From Phoebastria nigripes (lineage: Eukaryota > Chordata > Aves > Procellariiformes > Diomedeidae), in the NCBI GenBank assembly GCA_035582835.1, contig JAYKAV010003365.1, positions 1,161,623-1,225,622 on the forward strand: a stretch of DNA of 64,000 nt, written 5' to 3'. The notes under the pieces were generated by a model. The model was not told where the DNA came from. It searched no databases and saw only the letters and a program-made list of their open reading frames with translations. The position numbers and the translations under genes were made by a program. Shown here one piece after another: positions 1-12,265 of the stretch. The first letter of the stretch is position 1, and the number at the start of each line of letters is the position of its first letter.

Positions 1-756
1 CCTTTGGCGGAATCCTACATTAATACACAAAAACAGTACCACAAAACTGTGAGAGATATAGCTGTACTGAAGTGCATCCTGTCTAACTCCTAAGGCTGAG
101 TGCTTTACAGGCTTTGACAATACAAGACAGCAGCATGGCACCAAAAAAATAAAATTAACGTCCAAAAATTAAAGAAAAACACCTATTTCAGCTAGGTAAT
201 CCTGTGAAGGAACATAGCAAAAAAATAATTTGGATTTAAAACAACACGATGACATGTTAACCATCTATTTTCACTTTTCTGTTGACTAACTGTATACTGA
301 TTTAGACAAATCATTTAAAAATTCATTAACAATAACTAGGTTATAGGGAAAAGGAAAAACAGAATAAGCAACATGCAAAATAGTACTCTTTGTGAGGATT
401 TGTGAGGCAGTCCTATATAGTCTAGGAAGAGGTAGAGCAGACCACCTTTTATTTTTGTATTTTAAATGTAGGAGCTAAACTTAAATCACTATTTTCATAC
501 ATGATTGAACAGATATAATGATTAACAATCAAAATGACCCTAAAACGTACGCAAAACGGTTCTATATATTGTGACATTTTCTTTGACTATGAATAAATAA
601 CGTAACATGCAATTATGAGAGCGACAGATACACTGCAGAAAAAGCAGCAAATCACTAGTTAAATGTTTACTTGATTCCTCTCCCTAAAATGCTGCTGTAA
701 TTATAAGACCAAAACCAATTCTGTTACAAAAGGAAGATGATGTTAATATCATGTAC
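1..756 (-). other. Partial intron 12 of AFG1L
   Basis: AT-rich non-coding sequence downstream of exon 12. I searched for the expected C-terminal coding block on the minus strand and did not see it. No repeat element is recognised. Confidence 0.8.
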
Positions 757-870
757 CTGGCTCAAGTCCAAATCATCCATCAACACTCTGTGGTGCTCTA
801 GCTCACCATTGTCATGTTCTACCAGGAACAAGCTTTGGAGAGGAGTCACTGCAGAACAAATAATACGCAC
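757..870 (-). CDS. AFG1L: AFG1L exon 12
   Basis: This exon has 114 bp, 38 codons, for residues 354-391. It starts VRIICSAVTPLQSLFLVEHD and ends VLMDDLDLSQ. The opening VRIICSA strand is conserved; the middle (FLVEHDNGELEHH) is variable between species. The acceptor is tctcag and the donor gtacat, which is a weak consensus. The human protein has about 40 further residues, including a TGEEE.FAF.R..SRL block. No such segment is found from 756 down to 1, so the last coding exon lies outside the window. Confidence 0.94.
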
Positions 871-2583
871 CTGAGAGAAGGAAAACAGGCAACAATATCA
901 TCACTTGGGCTTTACAGAAAAGGGATAAAATACATGTTTTATGAAAAGCAAACTTCAAATTACAACCTCGGGTTTTTTCCAGGTATTTTCCCTTTCTCTT
1001 ATTAGCACTGCTGTTAGGGATTTACCTGACTTAGTTGTTTGGAATATTAACCTTACAGGATCTTTTTCTCAATAACAACTCATGTAACTTTTACTCAGAG
1101 AACAGCATAACTGCTATTAAATACTCAGAATATCTGCTATACAGGCAATGAGTTCACAATCAAGTTTACTTTCTAAAATAACAGCTATAAAGTATTAGTA
1201 ACCAAGGCTTTCTCTCCCCCCATAGTTAGATTCCTCTCAGTAGGTAATTGCACTGCACACATATTTCCATCTAAAAAATGTTTAAATTCCAAATTTCCCA
1301 GAAGGCTGAGTTGAGCTTGCTTTCACCTGTGCTACTCAAGTGCACATTATTTGCTAATAACAATAATGATGCTGTTTTCATGTCTGCTGGGAGGACATAC
1401 AATGTGCAGTGAGATGCAGTATCTCTGGGGGGCTGCAATGAAGACAGACTGAAATATTATTACAGAAGGAGACACTTGTTGAGAGCATGCAGGCAAAATG
1501 TTTGCGTTGTAGACAGGTCTCCACAAATACGCTCTCTCAGGTAGTTTTTCCAAACAACTACTTGTGACGGGAGTTTAACACTTGTGTTTTTCCTATGGAG
1601 GAAGTAATAGAAAGTGGCTGTTTGCTTGCAATTCTTAATGACAGCACGTAGACAGAGCAGATGACACATACCACCCTATTTCTAACACACTATTATAGTT
1701 TATAAATATTAGCATATCCTCTCAGAAACTGTCCATTTCCAAATCGTAAAGCACAAAGAATCTGGCTGACTTAAATGAGACTACTCATANGCTTAGTTAG
1801 TTCAATACCTTGCTGAATCAGGGCCTTTCTGATCATCTTGCCAGGATATTCTTGAAAAAAAATCTCAATCGATATTTCCTGATTGCATAAATATTTAAGT
1901 GTGTGCATATATAATCACACATAAGACAGGGTTTCATATCTTGTATTACTTTTAAAAAATCATCTTAAACATGAACTTCTCTTTGTTTTAGTAGTGCTGA
2001 TTTTGCTTCCATGATTGAAACCTCTGTAAATCCACATGAAGTGCTGCATTTATCATTACTATTCCATTAGCAGTTCTGCAACCTAATGTAAAGCCTACAG
2101 TGACTGTTTCCTTTAAACTTAAAAATGTAACTATACTATTAACTCCTCAGTACCCTGTTCAGGAAGGCACTGATTCCCAACCAACTGCCCATACAGACTA
2201 AAATTTAAAAAGTTTAAATTTACTCCAGCACAGTTGGCAGCACAATCTTTCATTATTAAAATGATGACATAGCTTCTGTGGTTTTCCTGGGTTAAGAAAC
2301 AAATAACATCCCTATTCAAGAAAGGCAAATGAGCTCAGGCTTATTATTTATGGTCATGCTTAATACTCACAGAAATAAAAAAAAATAAATACCTGCTTAT
2401 TTGCCTTTATTGCAATGGGGCCTTTTTTGTGAAGCTGGAATGATGTTTCTTTGCAGTGCTCGTTCATTCTGCTTGTGTTTTCCAAATAATTACTACAGAA
2501 AGCCTTACTTCAAACCAATTATAACAGTCGGGTTTTAGGGCTCCCAATATTGTTCCTATATATAGGAAAGGCTTGGTTCTCAC
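871..2583 (-). other. Intron 11 of AFG1L
   Basis: 1713 bp of non-coding sequence between exons 11 and 12. Nothing beyond short A or T runs is recognised. Confidence 0.85.
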
Positions 2584-2724
2584 CTTATGCTCATAAAAGG
2601 TATCAATAAGAGTAATGAAACGACGAGCTTGTGTCCTTTTTGCCATTGTAAGAAGTGGTATGTCACGAACAAAGACCGTGTCAAAATGCTTTGATATTTC
2701 CAAATAGTCACTGGCCCCAAGAGG
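2584..2724 (-). CDS. AFG1L: AFG1L exon 11
   Basis: This exon has 141 bp, exactly 47 codons, for residues 307-353. It starts PLGASDYLEISKHFDTVFVR, continues DIPLLTMAKRTQARRFITLI and ends DTFYEHK. The RRFITLIDTFYE motif is a conserved C-terminal AFG1 signature containing basic residues that may act in the sensor-2 area, which is an inference. The acceptor is gtttcag and the donor gtgaga. Both flanking introns are phase 0, so skipping it would keep the frame. Confidence 0.96.
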
Positions 2725-5035
2725 CTGAAACAAAACAAACCGTAAGAAATGGAAACCCATGATAGAATGATACATAAACACTGTATCTTGAAATACTACA
2801 ATTACAGAAGAGAGGGTGTAAAGTCCTGATCATATTCTTATTTTTGTTTCTTCATATCTTGCTTCAGGAATGCTTGTTTGCCCTTACTGACATAGGTATA
2901 TATGGGTGCTCATTCATACAGTTGGCTTTACCTGAACAGTGTTCGATAGTTAAAAATGTGGCTCTTCTGCATTCTGACAATGTTATGATCTCTCTGACAA
3001 CCTCAAACAAAATAATCACTATAAACCATAATCCACAGAAGAAAAGAAAAAACATGGTTAAGCTGCGAAGCATAAATAATTTGAACAGCTATTAGGATGC
3101 TTTCCAGCAGCAAGATTTTTAAACACAAATGCATAGGCTAGTTACTAAATCATAAGTAGACCTGCATTTAGTTCACCCAAGACTAACCCAGACTGAATAA
3201 AAATCTTATGTTCTAAGTACTGAAAGCCACAGGAAACAGACAAAAATACAATTTCGTAGCAGTTCCTTTGTTCATGGTTTCACCTGTAATGATGAAATAA
3301 AAATCTACAGTAAGAATTTATTAGTTTCTATTTGTGTATCTAAACCATCAACAGAAGATACGCACAAATAGTAGTAGTTCATTCAAATACACATTCAAAT
3401 ACATTCATTTAAAATTACTTTTTTATTACATGGAAGGTAATTTTTTCTGCAAGATCTACCCTATTAGTACTGCAGGCAGTACTTTATCTTGAGCTATTAA
3501 GTCATCGTATTTAGGAGAAAAACTTCATACTCCTGAAACTCATTCCATTAGTTTTACTTGTGCAAGTACTTCAGCATCTTGGACACAACTACTCCATAGA
3601 GCAACATCAGCAGCATTTTGCATGATAATGTCACAGCTCCCTTCCCAGATAATGAAATGTGCTGTACCAACAGTATAATATGGTTATGAAGCACCGCAAT
3701 CCTGCTAATATCTTAAAAACAGGAAATAAAAAATATTTTCTCTAACTGAAATTGCTAGACAAATTTGCTGTAGGCCAAGCATAACTGCTTAACTAGAACC
3801 CTTCTGCAAGAAGTTATTTTGAGCAATTATTAATGGCTGTCCATGACCCATGTCCAGGACTTTGGGTTTTATTTAGATGCAAGAATGAAAAACCCGTAGA
3901 AATGGTCTATACGCAAGCACAGGAGAGTGAAGCCCTGATGGCATTCCAAAAGTTCTTCTGAAAATTAATGGGAATAAGCTAGAGCTTCTCACCAGCTAAC
4001 CCCCCAGGCAAGTATTAAAGCCTCTGAATCTAAGCCAGTTCTCCCATTTGCAGTCTCATGAATCACCCTGCTTTCCCATTCACAACCATGCAACTTCCCT
4101 GTGGCGTCTATGGAAAAGAATTACTACAAAAAATTTCAAGTGTTTTTAGCAGTGCTTAAGAGCAGTATATACTATATCCTCTCCTCAAAGTTATACGTAC
4201 TGTTTATTTTCTCCCTCCATTTCAGTCCCCCAGCCACTACTATGGACTTCTTAACCAGAAACCAAGAAACTAATCATCACGAGGGCCACCAGCAACAGCT
4301 TCATGCATCACCTCTGAAAAAAATCTCATCTGGACAAACGGTAGCTGAACTCAATGTTTTGATGAAATAAAGCATGAAAAGGTTCAAGAAAGTGAAAGGA
4401 ACTGCTGGATGGAAACATTACAGAGCTATGCCCACCGCATATCTCACCATCAGATACAACTGATAGCTAGCTGGACAACAATCGTATCAAGTGCAAAAGA
4501 AAACAATGGAAGCACTAAAAGCAACATAACTAGGACGCTGCTGGAGATTTTAAGATTGGTGGTAAGCAAATGGTTTAGGCAACGGTAATTTTTCTTCCAT
4601 ACTTAGGACAGAAGTATTGTTAAGTACCAAGGAGATCAAGTATGCCTGTGTGCTGAGTACCTGAGAGGGACAACAGCAATGATCTAATTGCACGTGAGAA
4701 AGGAAATCATTTCTCATGCCTCTCTTTAGGTAAGAAATTACAGACATCACTGCTATTCAGGTTCGTTCTTTTATCACATGAAGAGCCCAAGCAGTCTTTT
4801 GCCGAAGCCCAAAACCCTGAGGAATTATTCTGTCTTGGCCCTATGTGATATACTTTCTCACACAAACCATATGAATACACCCTCCTCATTTCAAATAAAA
4901 GTATCAAATATTAAAAGCTGATTCCTAAAATAAATAAATAAAATTAAAGGCTTCAAACTTTTGCAAAATCTGCAAACTGAAGCGCCCAACTGCTGAGCTA
5001 TACATCTAAGAACTTGGTGGGCACCTTGGTGGGTG

Positions 5036-5075
5036 AAATGAACATATGAAAATTAAAATGAACACATGAAAATTA
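5036..5075. repeat. 20-bp tandem duplication
   Basis: Two head-to-tail 20-bp units, each starting aaatgaaca and ending tgaaaatta, differ at one base (19 of 20 identical). Probably a slippage duplication; no function is seen. Confidence 0.85.
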
Positions 5076-8000
5076 AAAACCTGGGGAGTCGGAGAGAGGA
5101 AACAGGTAGAGGACAAAAATAAGGCTAATGCATTTCAAATGGGAAGAAACGACGATGGAATACTTCTTTTGCTTTTTATACAGACATAAAACCACAGTTC
5201 ATAGAGGGTTACAATATGCATCTTTATCACAGCCAAACAAGAATTCAATCTACTTCAGCAGTGCAAAAAGCAGGCAATTCAAAAATTCCTCTAATTAAGG
5301 ACATAAAAGGCAGATCATTTTGAGCTGTTTAACAAGAATTTCTGAAACACCTATGCCAGCGCTAAGTGATAATATTCTGTAAATGTTGGCAGAAATGTGC
5401 CTTTGGACACTCCAAAATCTTATGATCAGAAAGATCTGAGCCTAGCAGCCATGAGTATTTTAATAAAGTAAATTTGTACCTCCCTGCCAAGACTCAAGTC
5501 TGGTGAGATGCAACTGAAACTTCAAGTCAGCCAGTCTGTTGTTATATATGGCTCAGTTGGCATCAGCTGTAGTTCTTTACACAGAGGAGTTCTCAAACCC
5601 TCTCCTTTTAGAGTTTAGAAAGACATAACGCTGGAGATGAAGACAAAGCTTTTAATCTTGTTTTCAACATGACTTACTCTCATCTTGGACAAGTCCTTTA
5701 ATGTCCTTCTGCCTTACTCTACTTACTGAAAAAAGAAGGAACAACCAGCAAATTTGCAAATGCTCCAGGGACAGTTTAAAGCCCTTTTTGTATGCCTCTA
5801 GCCTTGGTATTGGCCTAATTTCCATGCTGCCTGCAATTGCTTCGAAGCTTTTCTAACTCACCTGCTACACTCAGAATGCTCCAAATGCAGGAGACTGATG
5901 CAGGCCCACCCTGACAGCTTCTCAAGTCACATTCTCACTGGCATGAGGCTGGCACAAGCACCCACGTATCAACTCTGTGCCACACAGGAAAAAGAGCCAG
6001 GGAAAATGGGTTCAAGGCCAGATTGCACCACTGCTGGAGATTCTGGCTGTACAGTCCATATACAGAAGCTCCACTGAGGAGCAGATTTCTGCTGTTTCAG
6101 CAGCCAACAGCCCTCCTCTCACCTTTACAGTACTGCCTACAGGCCCTTTTTCCTCACCTTGCAGCAAGTACTGGCTGGGTCCTGACTGCCAACGACACAG
6201 GCTTGGGACAAGATGACAAGACTAGTAGCAAATGATTTTAGACACTTATATTGTCGTCTGTATAACCCTCCAGGGCTGAAATTTGTTTTACGAACCTCAC
6301 CCAGTCACAGAAAGTATTCCATTTTACTCAGTAGCATACATGAAGGTATTACTTCCTCTGAAGTTGCTAACGAAGCTACAAATCCTCCTCTTATTGACAC
6401 AAATATATGTAATCCTCTTACTAAAAGTTTAGCCTGATTAATCTGGTCCTCTGAACAACATTCTAAAAATAACAACTTGATTTGGGGTGTGTTTCTGGGA
6501 ATGTCTGATCTTTTTTTGTTTCATCAATTATCGATCAAAACTCAACTTCAGAACCATAACACATTTATGTAACAATTGTCACCATTTGTTACCAGTTCTT
6601 TCACATGCTGCAATTTTTTTTTTTTTAAAGAAAAACATTAACAGGTAAGAATCTTTCTTATGCTATTCTTGTTCACGCATGTGTATATAAGGCAAAACTG
6701 TTGTAGATTTTTGTCATTAACTCTGATACCAGGAGTCAGTATTCTATAGGGATCATACTAATGCAAAACGCATTAGCACTAACATGGGCTACCCTCCTGA
6801 NAAAGTGTTTACTCCACTTCAGCCTGCTTGACTGAGTTCTCACCTTCATTTGTTTTTGTTTTTCTGTCTACTTAATGCATTTTCAGCTATCATCATCTCA
6901 GTTCAAGTAGGATGTTTATTATTTGGAGCTCTCTGTGGACTGTTTTAAGAGTTAGTCGTCTCCTGTTCCTATTATATACTCCATTTAATTAAAGTATAAA
7001 GCATCCTTCTTCTTTGTTGACTCATCAGTGACAAAGTAGCTCATCTTTTAAAGATTGTCTGAAGAATACAGAACGCTTTACATATGTTAGAAGAAGATAT
7101 TTCATCTCAAGAGAAAATCTATTTTTGTTTATGTTGGAAGATATTCCAGGGCCAGTTCCAGTAACATCCTGAAGATGTGATTGACCATAACTACAGTTTA
7201 GTGCAGACACTCCAACACTACCTAAAACCAAAATACAGTTTAAGACTAGATAATATTTACAACTTAGACATTAAGCAATAACAAAAAATTATANAGCCCT
7301 TTCTGTTGTTTCACACTCTATCACTAGTAGGGCTGATAAAACAGAGCACTGAGGTAATATTTCAAGATCATAATTCAAGAAAGGAACTGAAAAACCTAAG
7401 GCGTGATCTGTGATGCTGCTGCGTGCTGAAGTTTAAATAAAAATGTAAGATAGTTAGGGCACAGCTAACCTGGTTAAAAAATTTAAAGACACTGATGGCA
7501 GTGAAAATCTGTTGGAAAGCTCTGTAAGTTACGGGCAAAGATGAGAAGTTCATATGAAGCATTATTAATAAACTGAGAATTTAATGAAGAAGGCAATTTC
7601 TTCTCAAGTTTTACTGAAGGTTTCTGGTGAAAAAAAAAAAAAGGCATGTCATTGTGTAATTAAAGATCACATCAGAGGGCATACTAAGGAAAGATTAAAN
7701 TAACATGCAGTTTTGTTTTGGAGCTTCCTAACTAAGCACTATAAGTTGGCCTGCAACTTGAAAATCATTATTTTAACTTGTTTGAACACTACTTGAGGCG
7801 AGGCTATACAACTTTTTTGTTAAAATATTCACTAATTGATTCATTATTCTTTCTTTTAAAATATTCTTTAATGTATGTTTTAGTTACTAAGAGGGAAGAC
7901 ACCAAAAATAAACAGACCAATGATGTTTCCAGCAGTAATCACACAAATGAAACCTTTTAAAAACATTATTAAAGCTTGAAAGTCAGACACAGATGTTAGA

Positions 8001-8324
8001 CAGCAGTTGCCTGTGCACCCTTAATCTTTATCTCTTGGCTATATGCTATAGTCTTGACTTACATTAACTGATGCTTCCCCCTCTCCCAGGACCCTTGACC
8101 TACCCAGTACGCAAAACAGTGGTTCTCATATAATGCACACTTATCAATACATGTTTTGTCCTCATTTCTGGTATGTCACAAGATCTCATTTTTCATGGAC
8201 TTTTCAAATGCTTGTGTAGAAGAATAATTATGCATTTCTTCTTTGGCTTTTGTTACCACAACAGTTAGGTACTTCACCTGCAGTAACGAATTTATCTCCA
8301 CAACTATGGCTGTGAATCAAGAAA

Positions 8325-8385
8325 CTGATACTATCTCCATTTTACAAACAGAGGACAGAGAAATTAAAGTTAAAAGCATATGCGA
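8325..8385 (-). mobile_element. MIR-like SINE remnant
   Basis: Contains atctccattttacaaacaga followed by gagaaattaaagttaa. This resembles the reverse complement of the MIR core, which has CCATTTTACAGATGAGG before GAGGTTAAG. The match is short and diverged and comes from recall, so the family call is tentative. Confidence 0.4.
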
Positions 8386-8587
8386 GCTCTTGATGCCAGG
8401 TTAAGGACCTCTGAAATTTGATTTTTCAGGTTTCACGGAACACTACCAATTCAAAGTACAATGCCCACTGACTTCAGTTAGAGCCATGACTACGGCAGTC
8501 TAGGACTCAGTGCCTCAAGAAGAATGTCCAGAAAATTAAGATTACAATTGCCAGCAGTGAAAAGGTGGGGGTTTGGTTGGGTTTTTC

Positions 8588-8641
8588 TGTTTTTTTTTTT
8601 GTTTGTTTGTTTGTTTTCTTTTTGTTGTTGTTGTTTTTTTT
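8588..8641. repeat. T-rich (GTTT)n/(GTT)n tract
   Basis: A T run followed by five GTTT units and then GTT triplets; low-complexity sequence that may be a retroposon tail or simple slippage. Confidence 0.85.
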
Positions 8642-8939
8642 AGATAAGAGTAGTATCACGCACTAACTCTGGCGCAGACTATGACAGAAGCCAATTATGC
8701 AAGGCAGCATTCAGCTGTATGTGATCATGTAATTACAATATCACATAGCAATGATTATTACTGTAGTGCCTGTACAGAAGGAGGGAAAAACTCAAGATAA
8801 CACAAGCAACGGTCACTCTGGAATTTCCTAACTGCATTTTGGTGTTGATAGCACCTTATCTTATACCTACTGCACATCTTTTGTGTAAGTTGTTTTCCAG
8901 CTTTCACACCCACATGGATGATCAGTAGAGCAAGAATCT

Positions 8940-9420
8940 GAGATCTACAAACCCTGGGACAGAAGGTATTTTGTGGATCAAGTACAGCCCCCTGCTATCT
9001 CAGGTTACCTCATCACAGAATCCCGGTAAGAACTGATTTTGCTTGATCTTACAGCAGAAGTTTTTTAGTCACATTTCTCATAGTGGAAAGTTGTTTCAGA
9101 CCTTTGCTCTTCTGCTGATTAAGAAGATGCTTGTAACTTCCAGCTTTTTTTTTATTCATAAACAATTTTATATTCATGTATGACAGTGCTACTACTAACT
9201 GAAATAGTGCTTTTCCGTTCTTGGTCTTTATTTGGAGTGACAGATGTGGGTGAGGTTCTCACATTCCTTTATTTTTCTCCTGTGGGGAGAACATGCATGC
9301 CATTCTAGCCTAGACTCTCCCAAGTACACCTTTTCAGCACCTGCTCTGCTTGAGTTCATTTTCTTGCGCACAGATGAATATTGCTTTAGTCACTGATATT
9401 TGCCCATTTCCCCATTTTAC
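8940..9420 (-). mobile_element. Ancient CR1/L3-type LINE 3' fragment
   Basis: The plus strand resembles the reverse complement of an old CR1-clade LINE 3' region as known in reptiles and birds. It shows, in order, cagccccctgct, gtggaaagttgtttcagacc, ctgattaagaagatgcttgt, ttccagc, actgaaatagtgcttttccg and cctgctctgcttgagttcat. Each block is diverged but the order is preserved. The element would be on the minus strand, the same orientation as AFG1L. Exact ends are uncertain. Confidence 0.6.
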
Positions 9421-9488
9421 CCCAATTGAGTTGAAATGTCATTCTCACTAGAGCATGCTCCTATGTTCATTCATCATTCAGCACAATC

Positions 9489-9537
9489 ACTCCTGCCTTA
9501 GAAGAGCTTATCTACTAAATAGCGACAGACATCCACA
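9489..9537 (+). repeat. Old interspersed-repeat motif, copy 1
   Basis: The segment containing ctgccttagaagagcttatc resembles the widespread amniote repeat motif CCCTGCCCTGAAGAGCTTACAATCTAA. Similar pieces occur at 26925-26990 and 47205-47275. I cannot name the family with certainty. Confidence 0.35.
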
Positions 9538-12199
9538 CTGAACCTACAAGAAGTGAGATGTCTCAAAGACCTATCAGCTGGTCAAAGCTGGCTACAGACT
9601 GGTGGAACAGCAAAAGGCATGCTTCTGCTCCCAAAGCCCTCACTGCCGAATTTCCAGTTCCAACTCCAAAGTATGGCATTTGTCAACGAAAAGGTCTCCA
9701 AAAATAGTTAAGGCTTAAAAAAAAAAAAAAGGTTTCTGTTGCTTTGTACAATAAGCAAACAAGCCTACAAAAAATTTCAACAGATATAAGCAGGTAAAAC
9801 ACAAAAGGCCATAAGAAAGAAGTATATATACATCAGAATTACATGTTCCCCTTAAATAAGCTACTAGATCGCAATTCAAGTGATCTTGTTATTTTTTAAG
9901 TTTTAAAAAGAACCTAGAAACTATGGGAATTAGGTTTATAGGTCATTCTATATATAGGCCTATTTAAATATTGGCATTTACTGTTAAGATTTCAAAACCA
10001 TGGTCAACAAAGCTTTAAAAAAAAAAAAAGTACATTCAGGCATTTAAGAAACAAAAAATTGAATTAAAAAGGCAAGCCCTTAAAACTACAATCAGCTTCA
10101 AAAATCTTGTCTTTGTGTATTCCCTGGTCTGTAAAGTATAGGATGTAAAACCTCAAGGTTTATGCAGCTTTGACTGAAGGGAGTGCTTTCTAAAATTAAG
10201 CCCTGATACACATAAAATAAGGTATAAAACAGAACGGAAGTTTCACTAACAATATTACTACATTACAATATTTCCACCTGAAATAAGTTTCTTAAGTGTA
10301 TTTTATAAAACATACTTGTAAGTTAGATAAGGCAACTTTTTTTTTGGGTGTAGAAACTGATTACATTCTTAAAGCAAATGTAGCTAATGAATGACAGACT
10401 CTCAGTCCAGAGCTTAAGCTGCAAAAGCTAATCGCCTGCTGGGAATTAAACTAAGATCAAAATCAAACTAAGGAGAACTATGATTCTAAAACGTTACTGA
10501 AAATAGTGCTCACTTCTGAACAACTCCATAGTATGTTTATTTACAACTACACCCGACAATCCTAAAGATGACACCAAATTATACAGTGGATACATTTAGC
10601 AGTTTTTAATGAAGGTAATCCCCTCAAAATGATTCAGAATCATTAAACTGCAAATGCAGCCGAGTTGTGTCATCATGTAGGGGAGACATTCAATTGACTT
10701 AAAGACAGAGACTTGCATTCCTAAATCACTGGTTGCCTTTGAAAATGGTGACTTTTTTCTTTTTTTCTTTCTTTTTTCTTTCTTTTTAAAGCTTAGTTAC
10801 ATCTTTCATTTTGAAGTGCAAGATATTCAAGTTAGGAACTACATCTTCCTCCTGGTCTGTAGAGTGCACCTATTGCAATGGAACAACAACCTAACAGAAA
10901 CTGTTTGCCACTTCTTTGTTGTGTTAATCTACACAAATACTGTATTTTGGCAATTACAGAAATGCTAAACAACTTCTAGAAAAAAAAAATCACAGTAATA
11001 TAACCTTTTATAACATAGATACTAAATTTATTTTCTTAGCTTTGTTATGCTGTAGTATGTTTGCTAATGGTGAGCAACGCAAATTCCCTTGCTCTGTTTT
11101 CCAGCTCAAACTGAAAACATGACCTTACCTAAATTACTTTAAAAATAATAAACCCCACAGATTCATCTAGCCCCATATCCTCTAATAGTGGCCAGAAGCA
11201 GTTGTCTAGGGTGAATATAGGAATAGGATATGCATATGGCAATACTTTGCTGATATACTTTCCCAGGTGACTTGTGTTTATGAACTTCCATGCGTTTCTG
11301 TATTAAACCTTTTGCATTTAACATGACTGTTCTTTAGTTTACCTGTCCACAAAATCAGTTTTATAGATATACTTTCCTATCATGCTAAGACACTATGTTC
11401 ATTGGTACTTGGCAGTTGGATGAAAGGATATATTTAATTACCTAATGAAAAGACTATAGGATCCATGAAACAAAGTTATTCAACCTCTGTAAAGAAAAGG
11501 CCAAAATGTGTTTGAGTACACCAAAACGTCACTATTCCCAGCAGAGGGCAGTAGTTGCTATGCACAAGTGAGAGGAAGACTTTAAAAGATAATATTGTGA
11601 GGAAGACTGTATCTCCTTACTCCCATAGGACCTTGGAAGATTAAATATAAGGTACACTGTTGTCTAAATTATTTATACCAGATCAAGATTCAAGCCAAAC
11701 TGTCACAATTACCAGTTTTTAAACAAAATTTTAAAAGGGAAGTGAAGAAAGAGGACTGGCAGAGGGTGATTTTTCTAAGGCGTAATGAACACTGACCTTT
11801 ATGTGTAAACACAGAGAAATGAAACCACTCTGATGGGGTAGTAAGACTTACATTTGCATGATTGCTAGTTTAGGATACTGAGATTTTAAAATCAAGTTAA
11901 TATGTACATTTTACTTCAAAAAGTACTTTCATCTGAACTTTGGATATACATACAACTGCTGAGAAAAGGGATAAGGAAAAAGAAGTGTTTTATAAACACG
12001 TTGTTGAGTTCAAGTTATCAGATCTGACCGTCCAAAAAGCCTTCTAGAATTTGTCAAGGAAAATTATAATCTGTATTTGCTTGTCAAGAACCAGCTCCTT
12101 AGAATCCACTACCATGGCGATTTTTCATTCACACACTAACTCAATGAAAAAAATAACTAATTATGTTTTGCAACAGTCTAATTCCATTGGTAAATGTAT

Positions 12200-12265
12200 C
12201 CCTCATTGTATAGATGGAGAAACTGACAGGAAGAAATTAATTAAAGGCCACAAAGAATGGGGGAA
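12200..12265 (-). mobile_element. MIR-like SINE remnant
   Basis: Shows cctcattgtatagatggaga, then aactgacagg, then a gaagaaattaattaaaggcc run. This parallels the reverse complement of the MIR core (CATTTTACAGATGAGGAAACTGAGG, then GTTAAGTGACTTG). Diverged and short. Confidence 0.4.

Noticed and set aside
1..756. Last coding exon of AFG1L
   Set aside because: No minus-strand segment resembling the conserved C-terminal block was found.
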